From contig JAFXVR010000023.1 of assembly GCA_017534885.1 (NCBI GenBank), positions 21,590 through 85,589 on the forward strand: 64,000 nt of DNA, written 5' to 3'. Source of the stretch: Clostridia bacterium (GTDB lineage Bacteria > Bacillota > Clostridia > Christensenellales > Aristaeellaceae). The notes under the pieces were generated by a model, which saw only the letters and a list, made by a program, of their open reading frames with translations, was not told the DNA's origin and ran no database searches. Shown piece by piece: positions 7,878 to 16,237 of this stretch. Both the position numbers and the translations under genes were made by a program. Each line of letters starts with the position of its first letter. Position 1 is the first letter of the stretch.

Positions 7878-8936
7878 ATGAACGAGAGAATCAGCGCGCT
7901 GCGGGAGCAGTTCGAGAAGCGGCTGGCCGCTATCCAGTCGCTGCAGGAGCTGGAGGAGATCCGGGTGTCCTTCCTGGGCAAGAAGGGCCTGGTCACCGAG
8001 GCGCTGAAGGGCATGGGCGCCCTGTCTGACGAGATGAAGCGCACCTTGGGCAAGGAGACCAACGAGCTGAAGAGCATGATCACCGTGGCCCTGGGCGAAA
8101 AGCTGGAGGCCATCCGCCAGCTGGAGGAGCAGCGGCAGATCGACCAGATGCCTGACTTTGACGTATCCCTGCCGCCCGCGGTGGAGGCGGGCAGCTACCA
8201 CCCCATCACCCTGGTGCAGCGGCAGTGCGAGCAGGTCTTCCGCTCCATGGGCTTCACCGTGGAGGATTACAGCGAGGTGGTGACGGACTGGGAGTGCTTC
8301 GAGAGCCTGAACATTCCCAAGTTCCACCCGGCCCGGGACATGCAGGACACCTATTATCTGGAGAACGGCCAGCTGCTGAAGACCCAGACCTCCGCCGCCC
8401 AGAACGCCATCTACCTGAAGTACCGCGACGCGCTGGTGAAGGACGGGGTGCCCATCAAGGCCATCTTCCCCGGCCGCTGCTTCCGCAACGAGGCCACCGA
8501 CGCCTGCCATGAGAATACCTTCTTCCAGATGGAAGGCGTGATGGTGGATCGCAACATCTCCATCTCCAACCTGATTTACTTCATGAAAACCATGCTCTCG
8601 GAGGTCTTCCGCAAGGACATCCGGGTGCGGCTGCGCCCCGGCTTCTTCCCCTTCGTGGAACCCGGCTTCGAGCTGGATATCTCCTGCCTGATCTGCGGCG
8701 GGAGCGGCTGCGCCAGCTGCAAGCATTCCGGCTGGCTGGAGCTCTGCCCCTGCGGCATGATCCACCCCGAAGTGCTGCGCATGGGCGGCATCGATCCCGA
8801 GGAGTACACCGGCTTTGCCTTCGGCCTGGGCCTGACGCGCCTGGCCATGATGAAGTACGGCGTTGCCGATATCCGCGACCTGAACTCCGGCAGCCTGGTG
8901 CGGCTGAGCCAGTTCGTGGACGACGTTCAGGTGTAA
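7878..8936 (+). CDS. pheS: Phenylalanine-tRNA ligase alpha subunit
   Basis: The 352-residue subunit begins with the coiled-coil arm (about 1-85) and then has class II synthetase motifs: PARDMQDTYYLENGQLLKTQ, GRCFRNEATDACHENTFFQMEG and, at the end, GFAFGLGLTRLAMMKYGVADIRD (motif 3). It forms the alpha2-beta2 enzyme with PheT that charges tRNA-Phe. The segment CLICGGSGCASCKHSGW carries four cysteines, as in some Clostridia. The ATG at 7878 is 7 nt from GGAGG, whereas an in-frame ATG 6 bp earlier would overlap that site. The T-box terminator lies just upstream, and pheT follows after 15 bp. Confidence 0.96.
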   Translation: MNERISALREQFEKRLAAIQSLQELEEIRVSFLGKKGLVTEALKGMGALSDEMKRTLGKETNELKSMITVALGEKLEAIRQLEEQRQIDQMPDFDVSLPPAVEAGSYHPITLVQRQCEQVFRSMGFTVEDYSEVVTDWECFESLNIPKFHPARDMQDTYYLENGQLLKTQTSAAQNAIYLKYRDALVKDGVPIKAIFPGRCFRNEATDACHENTFFQMEGVMVDRNISISNLIYFMKTMLSEVFRKDIRVRLRPGFFPFVEPGFELDISCLICGGSGCASCKHSGWLELCPCGMIHPEVLRMGGIDPEEYTGFAFGLGLTRLAMMKYGVADIRDLNSGSLVRLSQFVDDVQV

Positions 8937-8951
8937 GGGGGAGCGACACAT

Positions 8952-11321
8952 ATGCTGATTTCAATGAACTGGATCAAGGAATTCGTTGATCTGCGGGATT
9001 ATGACAATGAAGCCCTGCTCAGCCTGATCCACCGCTTTTCCCTGTCCGCCGCGGAGGTGGAAAACGAAATCGCCCTGAAGGGCAGCGATGTGCGCGGCGT
9101 GGTGGTGGCTGAGATTCTCTCGGTGGACGCGCATCCGAACAGCAAGAAGCTCCACCTGCTGAAGGTGGACTGCGGCGAAGCGGCCCCGGTGGACGTGGTC
9201 TGCGGCGCGCCGAATGTGCGGGTGGGCATGAAGACCGCCTTCGCGAAGGTGGGCGCGCGCCTGGGCGAGATCGACATCGCGCCCCGGGAGCTGGCGGGCT
9301 GCCTCTCCTACGGCATGTGCTGCTCCGAGAAGGAGCTGGGCTTGAGCGAGGATCACAGCGGCATCATGGATCTCGATCCCGTCCTGCCCAACGGCACCGA
9401 CCTGAAGTCCGTCTTCGCCATCGACGACATCGTGTTTGAGGTGGACAACAAGTCCCTGACCAACCGGCCCGACCTCTGGGGCCACTACGGCATCGCCCGG
9501 GAGTTCGCCGCCTTAGCCGGACGTCCTCTCCTGCCCCTGCCCGAGGCCGACCTGACCGCCTATGAGCATCTGCCCAAGGTGGATCTGGACATCGAGGATC
9601 CCCTCTGCCAGCGCTATTCCTGCCTGACGGTGGAGCACATCACCCGGAACGTCAGCCCCCTCAACATGCGCATCCGGCTCTTCTACTGCGGCATGCGGGC
9701 CATTAACCTGCTGGCTGACCTGACCAACTACCTCATGCTGGAAATGGGCCAGCCCATGCACGCCTTCGACAGCCGCCGGGTGGAGAAGATCCGCATCCGC
9801 CGCTTTGACAGGCCCTTCACCTTCCAGACCCTGGACGGGGTGGAGCGGGCCATCGACGAGAACACCCTGATGATCTGCAACGGCGACAAGCCCGTAGCCA
9901 TCGCCGGCATCATGGGCGGCCTGGACAGCGAGATCGTGGAGGACACCACCTCCCTGACCCTCGAGTCCGCTACTTTTGACGCGGCCTCCGTGCGCAAGTC
10001 CACCGTGCGCCTCTCTCACCGCACCGATTCCTCCGCCCGCTATGAGAAGAGCCTCGATCCCGAGATGACCACCCATGCCATCGGCCGCTTCCTGTACCTG
10101 CTGCAGGGCATTGACAGCGGCGTGCAGGTCACCTCAGCCCTCACCGACCAGTATCCCTTCCACTATCCGCAGGTGGAGCTGACCTTCACCAAGGCCTATG
10201 TGGACCGCTATACCGGCATCCGCCTCACCGATGAGGATATCGTGCGCCCCCTGAAGGCCTTGGGCTTCGGCGTGCAGCAGGACGGCGACCGGTTCACGGT
10301 GCAGGTACCATCCTGGCGCGCCACCAAGGACGTGACCATCAAGGCGGACATCATCGAGGAAATCACCCGCATCTACGGCTATGACAACTTCGCGGTCAAC
10401 ACCACCCTCTCGCCTCTCTACCCGGTGCGCCCCGCCCCCGAGAAGACCATCGAGGACAAGCTGAAGGATCTGCTGGTGCAGCGCTTCCGCCTGCATGAGA
10501 CCCACACCTACATCTGGCAGTACGCCGACGAGCTCAAGCGCCTGGGCCTGCCCGTGGAGGAGAACGTGAAGCTGCAGGGCGCCGTCAACCCGGGCATCGA
10601 GACCCTGCGGCGCTCCATCGTCCAGACCCAGCTCTGCCTGCTCAAGCCCAACGCGGGCTATGCCGCCGATTTCGGCCTCTTCGAGATCGGCCGCGTGGTG
10701 AAGGGGCTGAAGGCCGACGGCCTCTGCGACGAGCATAAGCACCTGGCCATCACCCTCATGTCCCGCACCGCCGACCACCGGACGCTCTACTTCCGCCTGC
10801 GCGATCTGCTCTGTGCCCTGACCCAGGACATCAAGCATGCGGATCCCGAGTTCGTGCCCACCGCCCCGGCCCACGCCTGGGAGCATCCCAAGAACCTCTG
10901 CGCCATCCGTCTGGGCGGCGTTGAGCTGGGCACCCTCGGCCTGCTGCACCCCTCCGTCCTGGCCAAGGTGGACAAGAAGGCCAGCGTGGTCTTCGCGGAG
11001 CTGGACGTGCCGGCCTTCGCGGACATCCCCGCCTCCCCCATCGACTACCGCGTGCCCAGCAAGTATCCGGGCATGGAACAGGACCTGACGGTCATTTCCG
11101 ACCGCTACGCCCCCATCGCCGAGGCGGTGGCTCAGGTGAACAGCCCCCTGGTGACGGGCGTGCAGGTGGTCTCCATCTTCAATGACCTCTCCGGCCAGTC
11201 CATCAGCGTGCGCATCTCCTTTGCCCACCCCGACCGCACCCTCACCGGCGAGGAAGTGCAGCAGGTGATGGATGAGATCGTTGCGGTGCTGGGGGAGAAG
11301 GGGATTCGGATGAAGGGGTGA
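8952..11321 (+). CDS. pheT: Phenylalanine-tRNA ligase beta subunit
   Basis: The 789-residue protein matches the full bacterial PheT layout: a tRNA-binding OB domain (about 40-150, with NSKKLHLLKVDCG), the B3/B4 editing region (about 210-390), the B5 domain (about 405-475), the catalytic-like core and a C-terminal ferredoxin-fold anticodon-binding domain (about 695-789, YPGMEQDLTVISDRY). It partners PheS for tRNA-Phe charging and removes Tyr-tRNA-Phe. GGGGGAG precedes the ATG. It is translated from the same T-box-controlled transcript as pheS. Confidence 0.96.
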   Translation: MLISMNWIKEFVDLRDYDNEALLSLIHRFSLSAAEVENEIALKGSDVRGVVVAEILSVDAHPNSKKLHLLKVDCGEAAPVDVVCGAPNVRVGMKTAFAKVGARLGEIDIAPRELAGCLSYGMCCSEKELGLSEDHSGIMDLDPVLPNGTDLKSVFAIDDIVFEVDNKSLTNRPDLWGHYGIAREFAALAGRPLLPLPEADLTAYEHLPKVDLDIEDPLCQRYSCLTVEHITRNVSPLNMRIRLFYCGMRAINLLADLTNYLMLEMGQPMHAFDSRRVEKIRIRRFDRPFTFQTLDGVERAIDENTLMICNGDKPVAIAGIMGGLDSEIVEDTTSLTLESATFDAASVRKSTVRLSHRTDSSARYEKSLDPEMTTHAIGRFLYLLQGIDSGVQVTSALTDQYPFHYPQVELTFTKAYVDRYTGIRLTDEDIVRPLKALGFGVQQDGDRFTVQVPSWRATKDVTIKADIIEEITRIYGYDNFAVNTTLSPLYPVRPAPEKTIEDKLKDLLVQRFRLHETHTYIWQYADELKRLGLPVEENVKLQGAVNPGIETLRRSIVQTQLCLLKPNAGYAADFGLFEIGRVVKGLKADGLCDEHKHLAITLMSRTADHRTLYFRLRDLLCALTQDIKHADPEFVPTAPAHAWEHPKNLCAIRLGGVELGTLGLLHPSVLAKVDKKASVVFAELDVPAFADIPASPIDYRVPSKYPGMEQDLTVISDRYAPIAEAVAQVNSPLVTGVQVVSIFNDLSGQSISVRISFAHPDRTLTGEEVQQVMDEIVAVLGEKGIRMKG

Positions 11322-11347
11322 GCTGTTAGCTTTTAGCTGTTAGCTGA
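11321..11347 (+). repeat. AGCTGTTAGCT short repeat, copy 1
   Basis: Directly after the pheT stop codon the string AGCTGTTAGC is followed by TTTTAGCTGTTAGCTGA. The same reiterated AGCTG(T/A) pattern occurs twice near 57.1-57.35 kb. Its function is not known. Confidence 0.7.
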
Positions 11348-11381
11348 GTTACTCATTTCTGATTCCCGTTAACAAAACAGG

Positions 11382-11413
11382 CTGCCCCGCTAAGCGAGGC
11401 AGTCTTTCTTTCT
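11382..11413. terminator. Intrinsic terminator after pheT
   Basis: CTGCC-C-CGC pairs with GCG-A-GGCAG around TAA, followed by TCTTTCTTTCT. The opposite strand ends in TGTTTTGTT, so it may also serve the convergent HD-domain gene. Confidence 0.75.
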
Positions 11414-11423
11414 GTTGGCGGGG

Positions 11424-12017
11424 TCAGGCTTGTTCCAGCTTTTCCATTTCCCGGGTGACCTGCTCTTCGGTGGCGGCCATGGCCTGGAGGGTGCGGGAGA
11501 GGAGGGTGTCCAGCTCCCAGTTCAAGCGGGCGGCGCCGGTGCTGATGATGTCCCGGGAGCAGCCGGCGGCGAAGCGCTTGTCCTTGTACTTCTTTTTCAG
11601 GCTGGACAGCTCCATGTCGGTGCAGCTCTTCGAGGGGCGCATCCTGGCCGCAGCGCCCACCAGCCCGGTCAGCTCGTCCGCGGCGAAGAGCACCTTCTCC
11701 ATATAGTGCTCCGGCTCTACCTCCGCGCAGATGCCATAGCCATGGCTGCAGATGGCGTGAATCATCTCCGGGGACGCGCCGGCTTCCTCCAGCAGGGGGA
11801 CGCAGGCCACACAGTGCTGCTCCGGATGCTCCTCAAAATCGAGATCGTGCAGGAGGCCCACCATCGCCCAGAAGTCCGCGTCCTCCGCGAAGCCGTCCTG
11901 TTCGGCAAACCAGCGCATTACAGCCTCCACCGTCAGCGCATGCTGGAGGTGAAAGGGCTCATGGTTGTGGGTCTTCAGCAGGGACAGGGCTTCCTCCCTT
12001 GTCATGCCTGTTTCCAT
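11424..12017 (-). CDS. HD-domain phosphohydrolase-like protein
   Basis: The 197-residue protein has the HD metal site: His26 in LQHALTVEAVM, the His57-Asp58 pair in VGLLHDLDFEEHPEQH, further histidines in ICSHGYG, and Asp in LFAADELTGLVG near residue 117. This arrangement matches small HD hydrolases often annotated as HDIG-domain proteins. The substrate is unknown. An 11-residue Met/Arg/Lys-rich segment and a C-terminal helical tail follow. It lies 52 bp downstream of the NYN-domain gene on the same strand, so cotranscription is likely. Confidence 0.85.
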   Translation of the reverse strand: METGMTREEALSLLKTHNHEPFHLQHALTVEAVMRWFAEQDGFAEDADFWAMVGLLHDLDFEEHPEQHCVACVPLLEEAGASPEMIHAICSHGYGICAEVEPEHYMEKVLFAADELTGLVGAAARMRPSKSCTDMELSSLKKKYKDKRFAAGCSRDIISTGAARLNWELDTLLSRTLQAMAATEEQVTREMEKLEQA

Positions 12018-12069
12018 CGCAGTACTCTCCCGTTGTTTCCCAATTATCGTTTCTGTGCTGAATCCCGTA

Positions 12070-13071
12070 TCACAGCAGCTTGGCCAGCATGGTCTTCTGA
12101 TCGTCCATTTCCACCTGCACCAGGCCGTCCTTCTCCAGCTGCTTGAGCACGTCCGAGAAGCGCTTGAAGCCGATGGCGCGCTCGGTGAAATCGGGATAGG
12201 TGGTCAGGATGTCCGCCTTGAGGATGGACGGGTTGATGCGGTCGAAGCCGCCCTCCTTGTAGGCCCGGAGCTGCGCCTCGAAGGCCTCGCGCCAGTTCTC
12301 GCGGTTCAGCTGCACGCTGTCGTCGTCCGCGGTCTCGCTCTTGGCGGACAGGGAGACCATCACGTTGAAGTTGTCGTTCTTCACCCGCAGGTCGCCGTAC
12401 TTCTGCTGGAGCTTCTGCAGCAGCTTGTAGAAGGTGGGCGCGCCGTAGGTCTTTTCGTTGAAGTCAGGCCGCAGGCGCAGCAGCACGCCCTTGAGCTCGG
12501 AGGCGTAGATCTCCTCGGTGTCGCTCTGCTCCTCCAGGATGCTGACCAGCAGCTTGTTGAGCTCGGCCATATCGATGCCTTCCTCGCTGGAAGCCGCACT
12601 CTTCTTCTGCCTGGGGGAGGCGGGCGCCGCGGGCCGGGTGTGCATGCTCTCCAGGAACTGGAACTCGTTGCAGGCGTTGATGAAGATGGTGCTGGCGGCC
12701 TCGGACCGGCTGATGCCCAGCACAAACTTGCCCATGGCCTTGAGCCGGCCCACCAGCGGCGTGTAGTCGCTGTCGCCGGAGACGATGCAGAAGGAGTCGA
12801 TCAGCGGGTTGGTGTAGGCCACCTCCAGCGCGTCCACCACCAGCTGAATGTCCGCGTTGTTTTTCTGGGCGATGCCGTAGCGGATGGAGGGCACCACCGT
12901 GAAGGTGTTGGAAAGGAGAATCTGCTTCAGGTCGCTGAAACGGTCGGTATAGCCGTACACGCGCCCCAGCAGGATGTCACCGCGCATTTTCACTTTTTCC
13001 AGGATGGAATTCAGGGTCGCCACCTTGGCGCCGCAGTTCTCCAGATCCACAAAGACTGCATATTTGCTCAA
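12070..13071 (-). CDS. NYN-domain protein with two OST-HTH/LOTUS-like domains
   Basis: The N-terminal half of this 333-residue protein is a NYN (PIN-like) nuclease fold of the LabA/DUF88 type: FVDLENCG, then NADIQLVVDALE and IVSGDSDYTPLVGRLKAMGK, which provide the conserved acidic residues. After a Pro/Ala/Lys linker come two winged-helix LOTUS-type domains (about 180-245 and 260-333; LRPDFNEKTYGAPTFYKLLQ and TYPDFTERAIGFKRFSDVL repeat the same pattern). LOTUS domains bind RNA and G-quadruplexes, so an RNA-processing role is inferred. The start is TTG at 13071 after GGGAG. A GC-rich hairpin separates it from the GntR gene upstream. Confidence 0.88.
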   Translation of the reverse strand: MSKYAVFVDLENCGAKVATLNSILEKVKMRGDILLGRVYGYTDRFSDLKQILLSNTFTVVPSIRYGIAQKNNADIQLVVDALEVAYTNPLIDSFCIVSGDSDYTPLVGRLKAMGKFVLGISRSEAASTIFINACNEFQFLESMHTRPAAPASPRQKKSAASSEEGIDMAELNKLLVSILEEQSDTEEIYASELKGVLLRLRPDFNEKTYGAPTFYKLLQKLQQKYGDLRVKNDNFNVMVSLSAKSETADDDSVQLNRENWREAFEAQLRAYKEGGFDRINPSILKADILTTYPDFTERAIGFKRFSDVLKQLEKDGLVQVEMDDQKTMLAKLL

Positions 13072-13098
13072 ACAATATCACTCCCAAAAATGATGAAT

Positions 13099-13122
13099 CC
13101 GGCGGGTTGCCTTCCCCGCCGG
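13099..13122 (-). terminator. Hairpin between the GntR and NYN genes
   Basis: CCGGCGGG and CCCGCCGG form a perfect 8-bp stem around an 8-nt loop. On the minus strand the downstream sequence ATTCATCATTTTTGG is only moderately T-rich, so this may be a weak terminator or an attenuator just before the NYN gene. Confidence 0.5.
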
Positions 13123-13137
13123 AACTATCATACCCTT

Positions 13138-13854
13138 TCAGATGCGGAAAGTAAAGCGGTCTCCGCGGATTTTTTGCCTGGAGGTGTGCAGCGGACGCCC
13201 CTGCTGATCGTATATCACCTCGTTGAGGGCGAGGAGGGCGCTGCCGGGCTCCACGTCCAGCTGGCGCGCGTCGGTGGCGGAGGCGTAGCACAGGCTGATC
13301 TCATGGGTGGCCTGCTCGGCCTCGATGCCCTTCTGCCGAAGCAGGGCATAGAGGGAGCCGGTCAGGTTCTCCCGGAGGATCCATTCGTAATCGGCGCTGA
13401 AGTGGTTGTTTTCCAGCATCACCGGCTGACCGTCCGCCAGGCGCACCCGCACCACTTCCACCACGGAATCGCTGCTGTCGCACAGGCCGCTCTCCCGATC
13501 CATGCTGTCCGCCTGGGTCAGCTGAGCCCTGAGCACCTGGGTCTCCGGCCTGCAGTGCATTTCCATGCAGACCTCATAAAAGCTGTTCACATGCCGCAGA
13601 TCCTTGCGCAGCCTCGGCACGGCCACATAGGTGCCCTTGCCCTGGTGACGCTCCAGCAGCCCCTCCCGCGTCAGCTCGGCCAGCGCCTTGCGCACAGTGA
13701 CGCGGCTGACCTGATAGGTATCGCACAGCTCCTGCTCAGAGGGTATGCGGCTGTGCACGGGATACACGCCCTCGGTGATTTCGGCGCGCAGTTTATGCAT
13801 GAGCTGTACATACAGGGGTGAAGCGTTTTCCGCGTCCAGAATCGTGACTCGCAT
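13138..13854 (-). CDS. GntR/HutC-family transcriptional regulator
   Basis: The 238-residue protein has an N-terminal winged helix (PLYVQLMHKLRAEI, then SEQELCDTYQVSRVTVRKAL and the wing EGLLERHQGKGTYV, about residues 13-77) and a C-terminal UTRA effector-binding domain (about 95-236) ending SRQKIRGDRFTFRI. HutC-type regulators respond to small metabolites such as sugars or amino acids. The ligand is not evident. The ATG at 13854 lies 11 nt after AGGAGG and begins the conserved domain, so the longer upstream open frame is not used. It could autoregulate or control the divergently transcribed glycosyltransferase operon, 247 bp away. Confidence 0.9.
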   Translation of the reverse strand: MRVTILDAENASPLYVQLMHKLRAEITEGVYPVHSRIPSEQELCDTYQVSRVTVRKALAELTREGLLERHQGKGTYVAVPRLRKDLRHVNSFYEVCMEMHCRPETQVLRAQLTQADSMDRESGLCDSSDSVVEVVRVRLADGQPVMLENNHFSADYEWILRENLTGSLYALLRQKGIEAEQATHEISLCYASATDARQLDVEPGSALLALNEVIYDQQGRPLHTSRQKIRGDRFTFRI

Positions 13855-13934
13855 GCTTGATCCATCCTCCTCAGTTGTCAGACCGTGCTGCCGGTTGTGG
13901 AGGCCCCCGCACCTGCGGAGCGGCTCTGGGGGAC

Positions 13935-13963
13935 AGTATAGCACATTTTTGTCGTTTCGTGAA
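13935..13963 (-). promoter_or_regulatory. Promoter of the GntR regulator
   Basis: On the minus strand TTCACG (13958-13963), a 17-bp spacer and TGCTATACT, an extended -10 at 13935-13940. Confidence 0.65.
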
Positions 13964-14048
13964 CAGGTTGCAATGATATTTTTATAAATTTTCTGCAGGC
14001 CCGGACAGCGCAGGTATTCACTCCCGCCGCGCAAATCATCGGTTTCTC

Positions 14049-14077
14049 TCGACAAATGGCAAAAAAGAGGGTACAAT
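14049..14077 (+). promoter_or_regulatory. Promoter of the glycosyltransferase operon
   Basis: TCGACA (14049-14054), a 17-bp spacer and TACAAT (14072-14077), 25 bp before the first start codon and divergent from the GntR promoter. Confidence 0.7.
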
Positions 14078-14101
14078 GGAGGCATACAAGGGGGTGAACA
14101 C

Positions 14102-15280
14102 ATGGCAGTGCTTAACGGCCCGCGGCTGAGCGCCTGTGTGGTGCTTTATCAGCCTGATGAGGAAGTTCTGGAGACGGTGCGCTCTCTGGCGGAATCCACC
14201 TGTCCGGTGGACATATATATCGTCAACAACAACCCCGGAAGCACAGAGATCCCGGCCATGATCAAGGCCGGCTGGCCGCAGGCGGAGATCATCACCTGCA
14301 GCCGCAATCTGGGCTACGGCGAGGGCAACAACCAGGTCATCAACCGCATTCACGGGGATTACCACCTGATCTGCAACCCGGACATCTCCTTTGCGCCTGA
14401 CCTGCTGCAGCGGATGATCCGCTGGATGGATGACCATCCCGATGTGGGGGTGCTCAGCCCCCGGGTGCTCAATCCGGACGGCACCGAGCAGTTCCTCCCC
14501 CGCCGGGCGCCCACCGTGCGCTACCTGCTGGGCGGAAGCCTCTCCAAGCACGGCGACCGGCTGCTGGAGAAGGCCGACCGGCTGGCGGAGGAGGGCATGC
14601 ACCACCGGCTGTGCGAGGCCTGGTGGCGCTCCCAGGGTCTGCTGCCGGAAGAGCCCCGGCCGGTGGAGGAAGAAGAGCCCGTGCAGCCCTTCGACAAGGA
14701 GACCCACGTCCCCGGCACAGCCATCGAGCGCATGCAAAGCCATGCCCGCCAGGAGCCCCTGGACGAGTCCGGCCGCGCCCAGCCCGTGTACGAGCGCATG
14801 GTGCGTTCCTCCCGGGAGGCCGAGGCGGACCCCAGCCCGGAGGAGACTCTCGAAGCCGCCCTCGCCGAGCGCCGGGAGCGCGGCCTGGTGGGACTGCTTT
14901 CGAGGCGGCCCACGCTGACCTTCCTGCGCTCGGAGCGGATACGCCGCTGCGCTTACCGCCTCAAGCGCCTCCGCTCCCATTACACCATGGAGGACGCTCC
15001 CCCCACAGGCCCTGTCGAGGTGGACTTTGCCACCGGCTGCTTCCTGCTGATCCGCACCAAGCTCTTTTACCGCCTGGGCGGCTTTGACCGGCATTTCTTC
15101 CTCTATCACGAGGACAGCGACCTGACCCTGCGCGCCAGGGGACAGGCCAAGGTGGTGTACAATCCCGAATTCTGCGTGACCCACGCCTGGCACCGGGCTT
15201 CCTCCCATTCCCTGAAGCCCCGGCTTCACCACATTGTCTCCTCCATCCGCTTCTTCAACAAATGGGGGTGGACCTGGTGA
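14102..15280 (+). CDS. Family 2 glycosyltransferase with a large hydrophilic insertion
   Basis: The 392-residue protein has a GT-A fold of the rhamnosyltransferase type: SACVVLYQPDEEVLETVRSL, IYIVNNNPGS, CSRNLGYGEGNNQ, a metal-site-like LICNPDISF, and the C-terminal FFLYHEDSDLTLRARG. Between about residues 165 and 305 an extra charged Glu/Arg-rich segment is inserted that normal members lack. It may span a regulatory or membrane-facing element. The enzyme probably adds a sugar during cell-surface polysaccharide assembly. GGGGGTGA precedes the ATG. The stop codon overlaps the start of the next glycosyltransferase. Confidence 0.88.
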   Translation: MAVLNGPRLSACVVLYQPDEEVLETVRSLAESTCPVDIYIVNNNPGSTEIPAMIKAGWPQAEIITCSRNLGYGEGNNQVINRIHGDYHLICNPDISFAPDLLQRMIRWMDDHPDVGVLSPRVLNPDGTEQFLPRRAPTVRYLLGGSLSKHGDRLLEKADRLAEEGMHHRLCEAWWRSQGLLPEEPRPVEEEEPVQPFDKETHVPGTAIERMQSHARQEPLDESGRAQPVYERMVRSSREAEADPSPEETLEAALAERRERGLVGLLSRRPTLTFLRSERIRRCAYRLKRLRSHYTMEDAPPTGPVEVDFATGCFLLIRTKLFYRLGGFDRHFFLYHEDSDLTLRARGQAKVVYNPEFCVTHAWHRASSHSLKPRLHHIVSSIRFFNKWGWTW

Positions 15281-16206
15281 TCACCGTACTGCTGGCCGCC
15301 TACAACGGCGAGCGCTTCCTGCCCGAGCAGCTGTCCTCCCTGCAAAGCCAGCAGGGCGTCGAATTCTGCGTCCTGCTTCAGGACGACGGCTCCGCCGACC
15401 GCACCCCCGGGCTCATCCGTCAGATCTGCGCCGAAGACCCGCGCTTCCGTCCCGGCGCCTGTGCGGGGCAGCATTTGGGCGCGTCGCAGAACTTCTTCTC
15501 TCTGATCCGCCAGGCCGGAGAGGGGGACGTGGCCCTCTGCGATCAGGATGACGTCTGGCTGCCCGATCGCCTCAGCGCCTGCGCCGAAGCCCTGCGCCAG
15601 GCGGAAGCGGAGCTGGGCGCGGGCACCCCGATCCTGGTGCACTCCGACGCCGCCGTGACCGACGCTTCCGGGCAGATCCTCCATGAAGGCTTTATCCGCC
15701 ACCAGGGCTGGGACCCCCAGGCCCGCTCCCTGCCGCAGCTCCTGGTGCAGAACAACGTGACCGGCTGCACCGTGCTCTTCAACGACGCCCTGCGCCGCCT
15801 GATCGCCGCCATACCCGACCTGTCCCGCCTCTCCATGCACGACTGGTTTCTGGCCCAGGCCGCCGCGGCCTGCGGGAGCGTTGTGTTTGTGCCCCGGGCG
15901 CTGGTGCGCTACCGCCAGCACGGGGCGAACGCCATCGGCGCCAGCGGGCAGAGCCTCACCCGCCGGGCGTTCCGGGCGCTCCGCGATCTCCCCGCCGGCA
16001 GGGCGCGCATCCGCCTGACCTACGCTGAAGCCGAAGCCCTGCTGGCTGCCTTGGGGGACGCCCTGCCGGCCCAGAGCCGCCGCGTCATTGAGAATTACCT
16101 CGCCCTTCAGCGCCTGCCCCGGCTCCGGCGGCTGAAGGCCCTGCGGGATGGCGGTTACCTGATGCAGTCGCCCGTGACGCGCCTGGGGCAGCTGTTCTTC
16201 TCCTGA
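15277..16206 (+). CDS. Family 2 glycosyltransferase
   Basis: The 309-residue protein starts ITVLLAAYNGERFLPEQLSSL and has the nucleotide-sugar motifs LLQDDGSADRT and LCDQDDVWLPDRL, then NNVTGCTVLFN and SMHDWFL, typical of WcaA/EpsE-like enzymes. The preferred start is GTG at 15277, which overlaps the preceding TGA as GTGA and lies 8 nt from GGGGG. An in-frame ATG at 15262 is possible but has no binding site. Translational coupling suggests the two transferases act in the same glycan pathway. No Wzx, Wzy or sugar-nucleotide genes are nearby. Confidence 0.88.
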   Translation: MITVLLAAYNGERFLPEQLSSLQSQQGVEFCVLLQDDGSADRTPGLIRQICAEDPRFRPGACAGQHLGASQNFFSLIRQAGEGDVALCDQDDVWLPDRLSACAEALRQAEAELGAGTPILVHSDAAVTDASGQILHEGFIRHQGWDPQARSLPQLLVQNNVTGCTVLFNDALRRLIAAIPDLSRLSMHDWFLAQAAAACGSVVFVPRALVRYRQHGANAIGASGQSLTRRAFRALRDLPAGRARIRLTYAEAEALLAALGDALPAQSRRVIENYLALQRLPRLRRLKALRDGGYLMQSPVTRLGQLFFS

Positions 16207-16237
16207 CTGCCTGTACAAGCCAAAGGAGGCCTTTGCG

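Noticed and set aside
11965..13821. 618-codon plus-strand open frame across the HD, NYN and GntR genes
   Set aside because: It covers three minus-strand genes with recognisable folds; the long frame reflects high G+C content.
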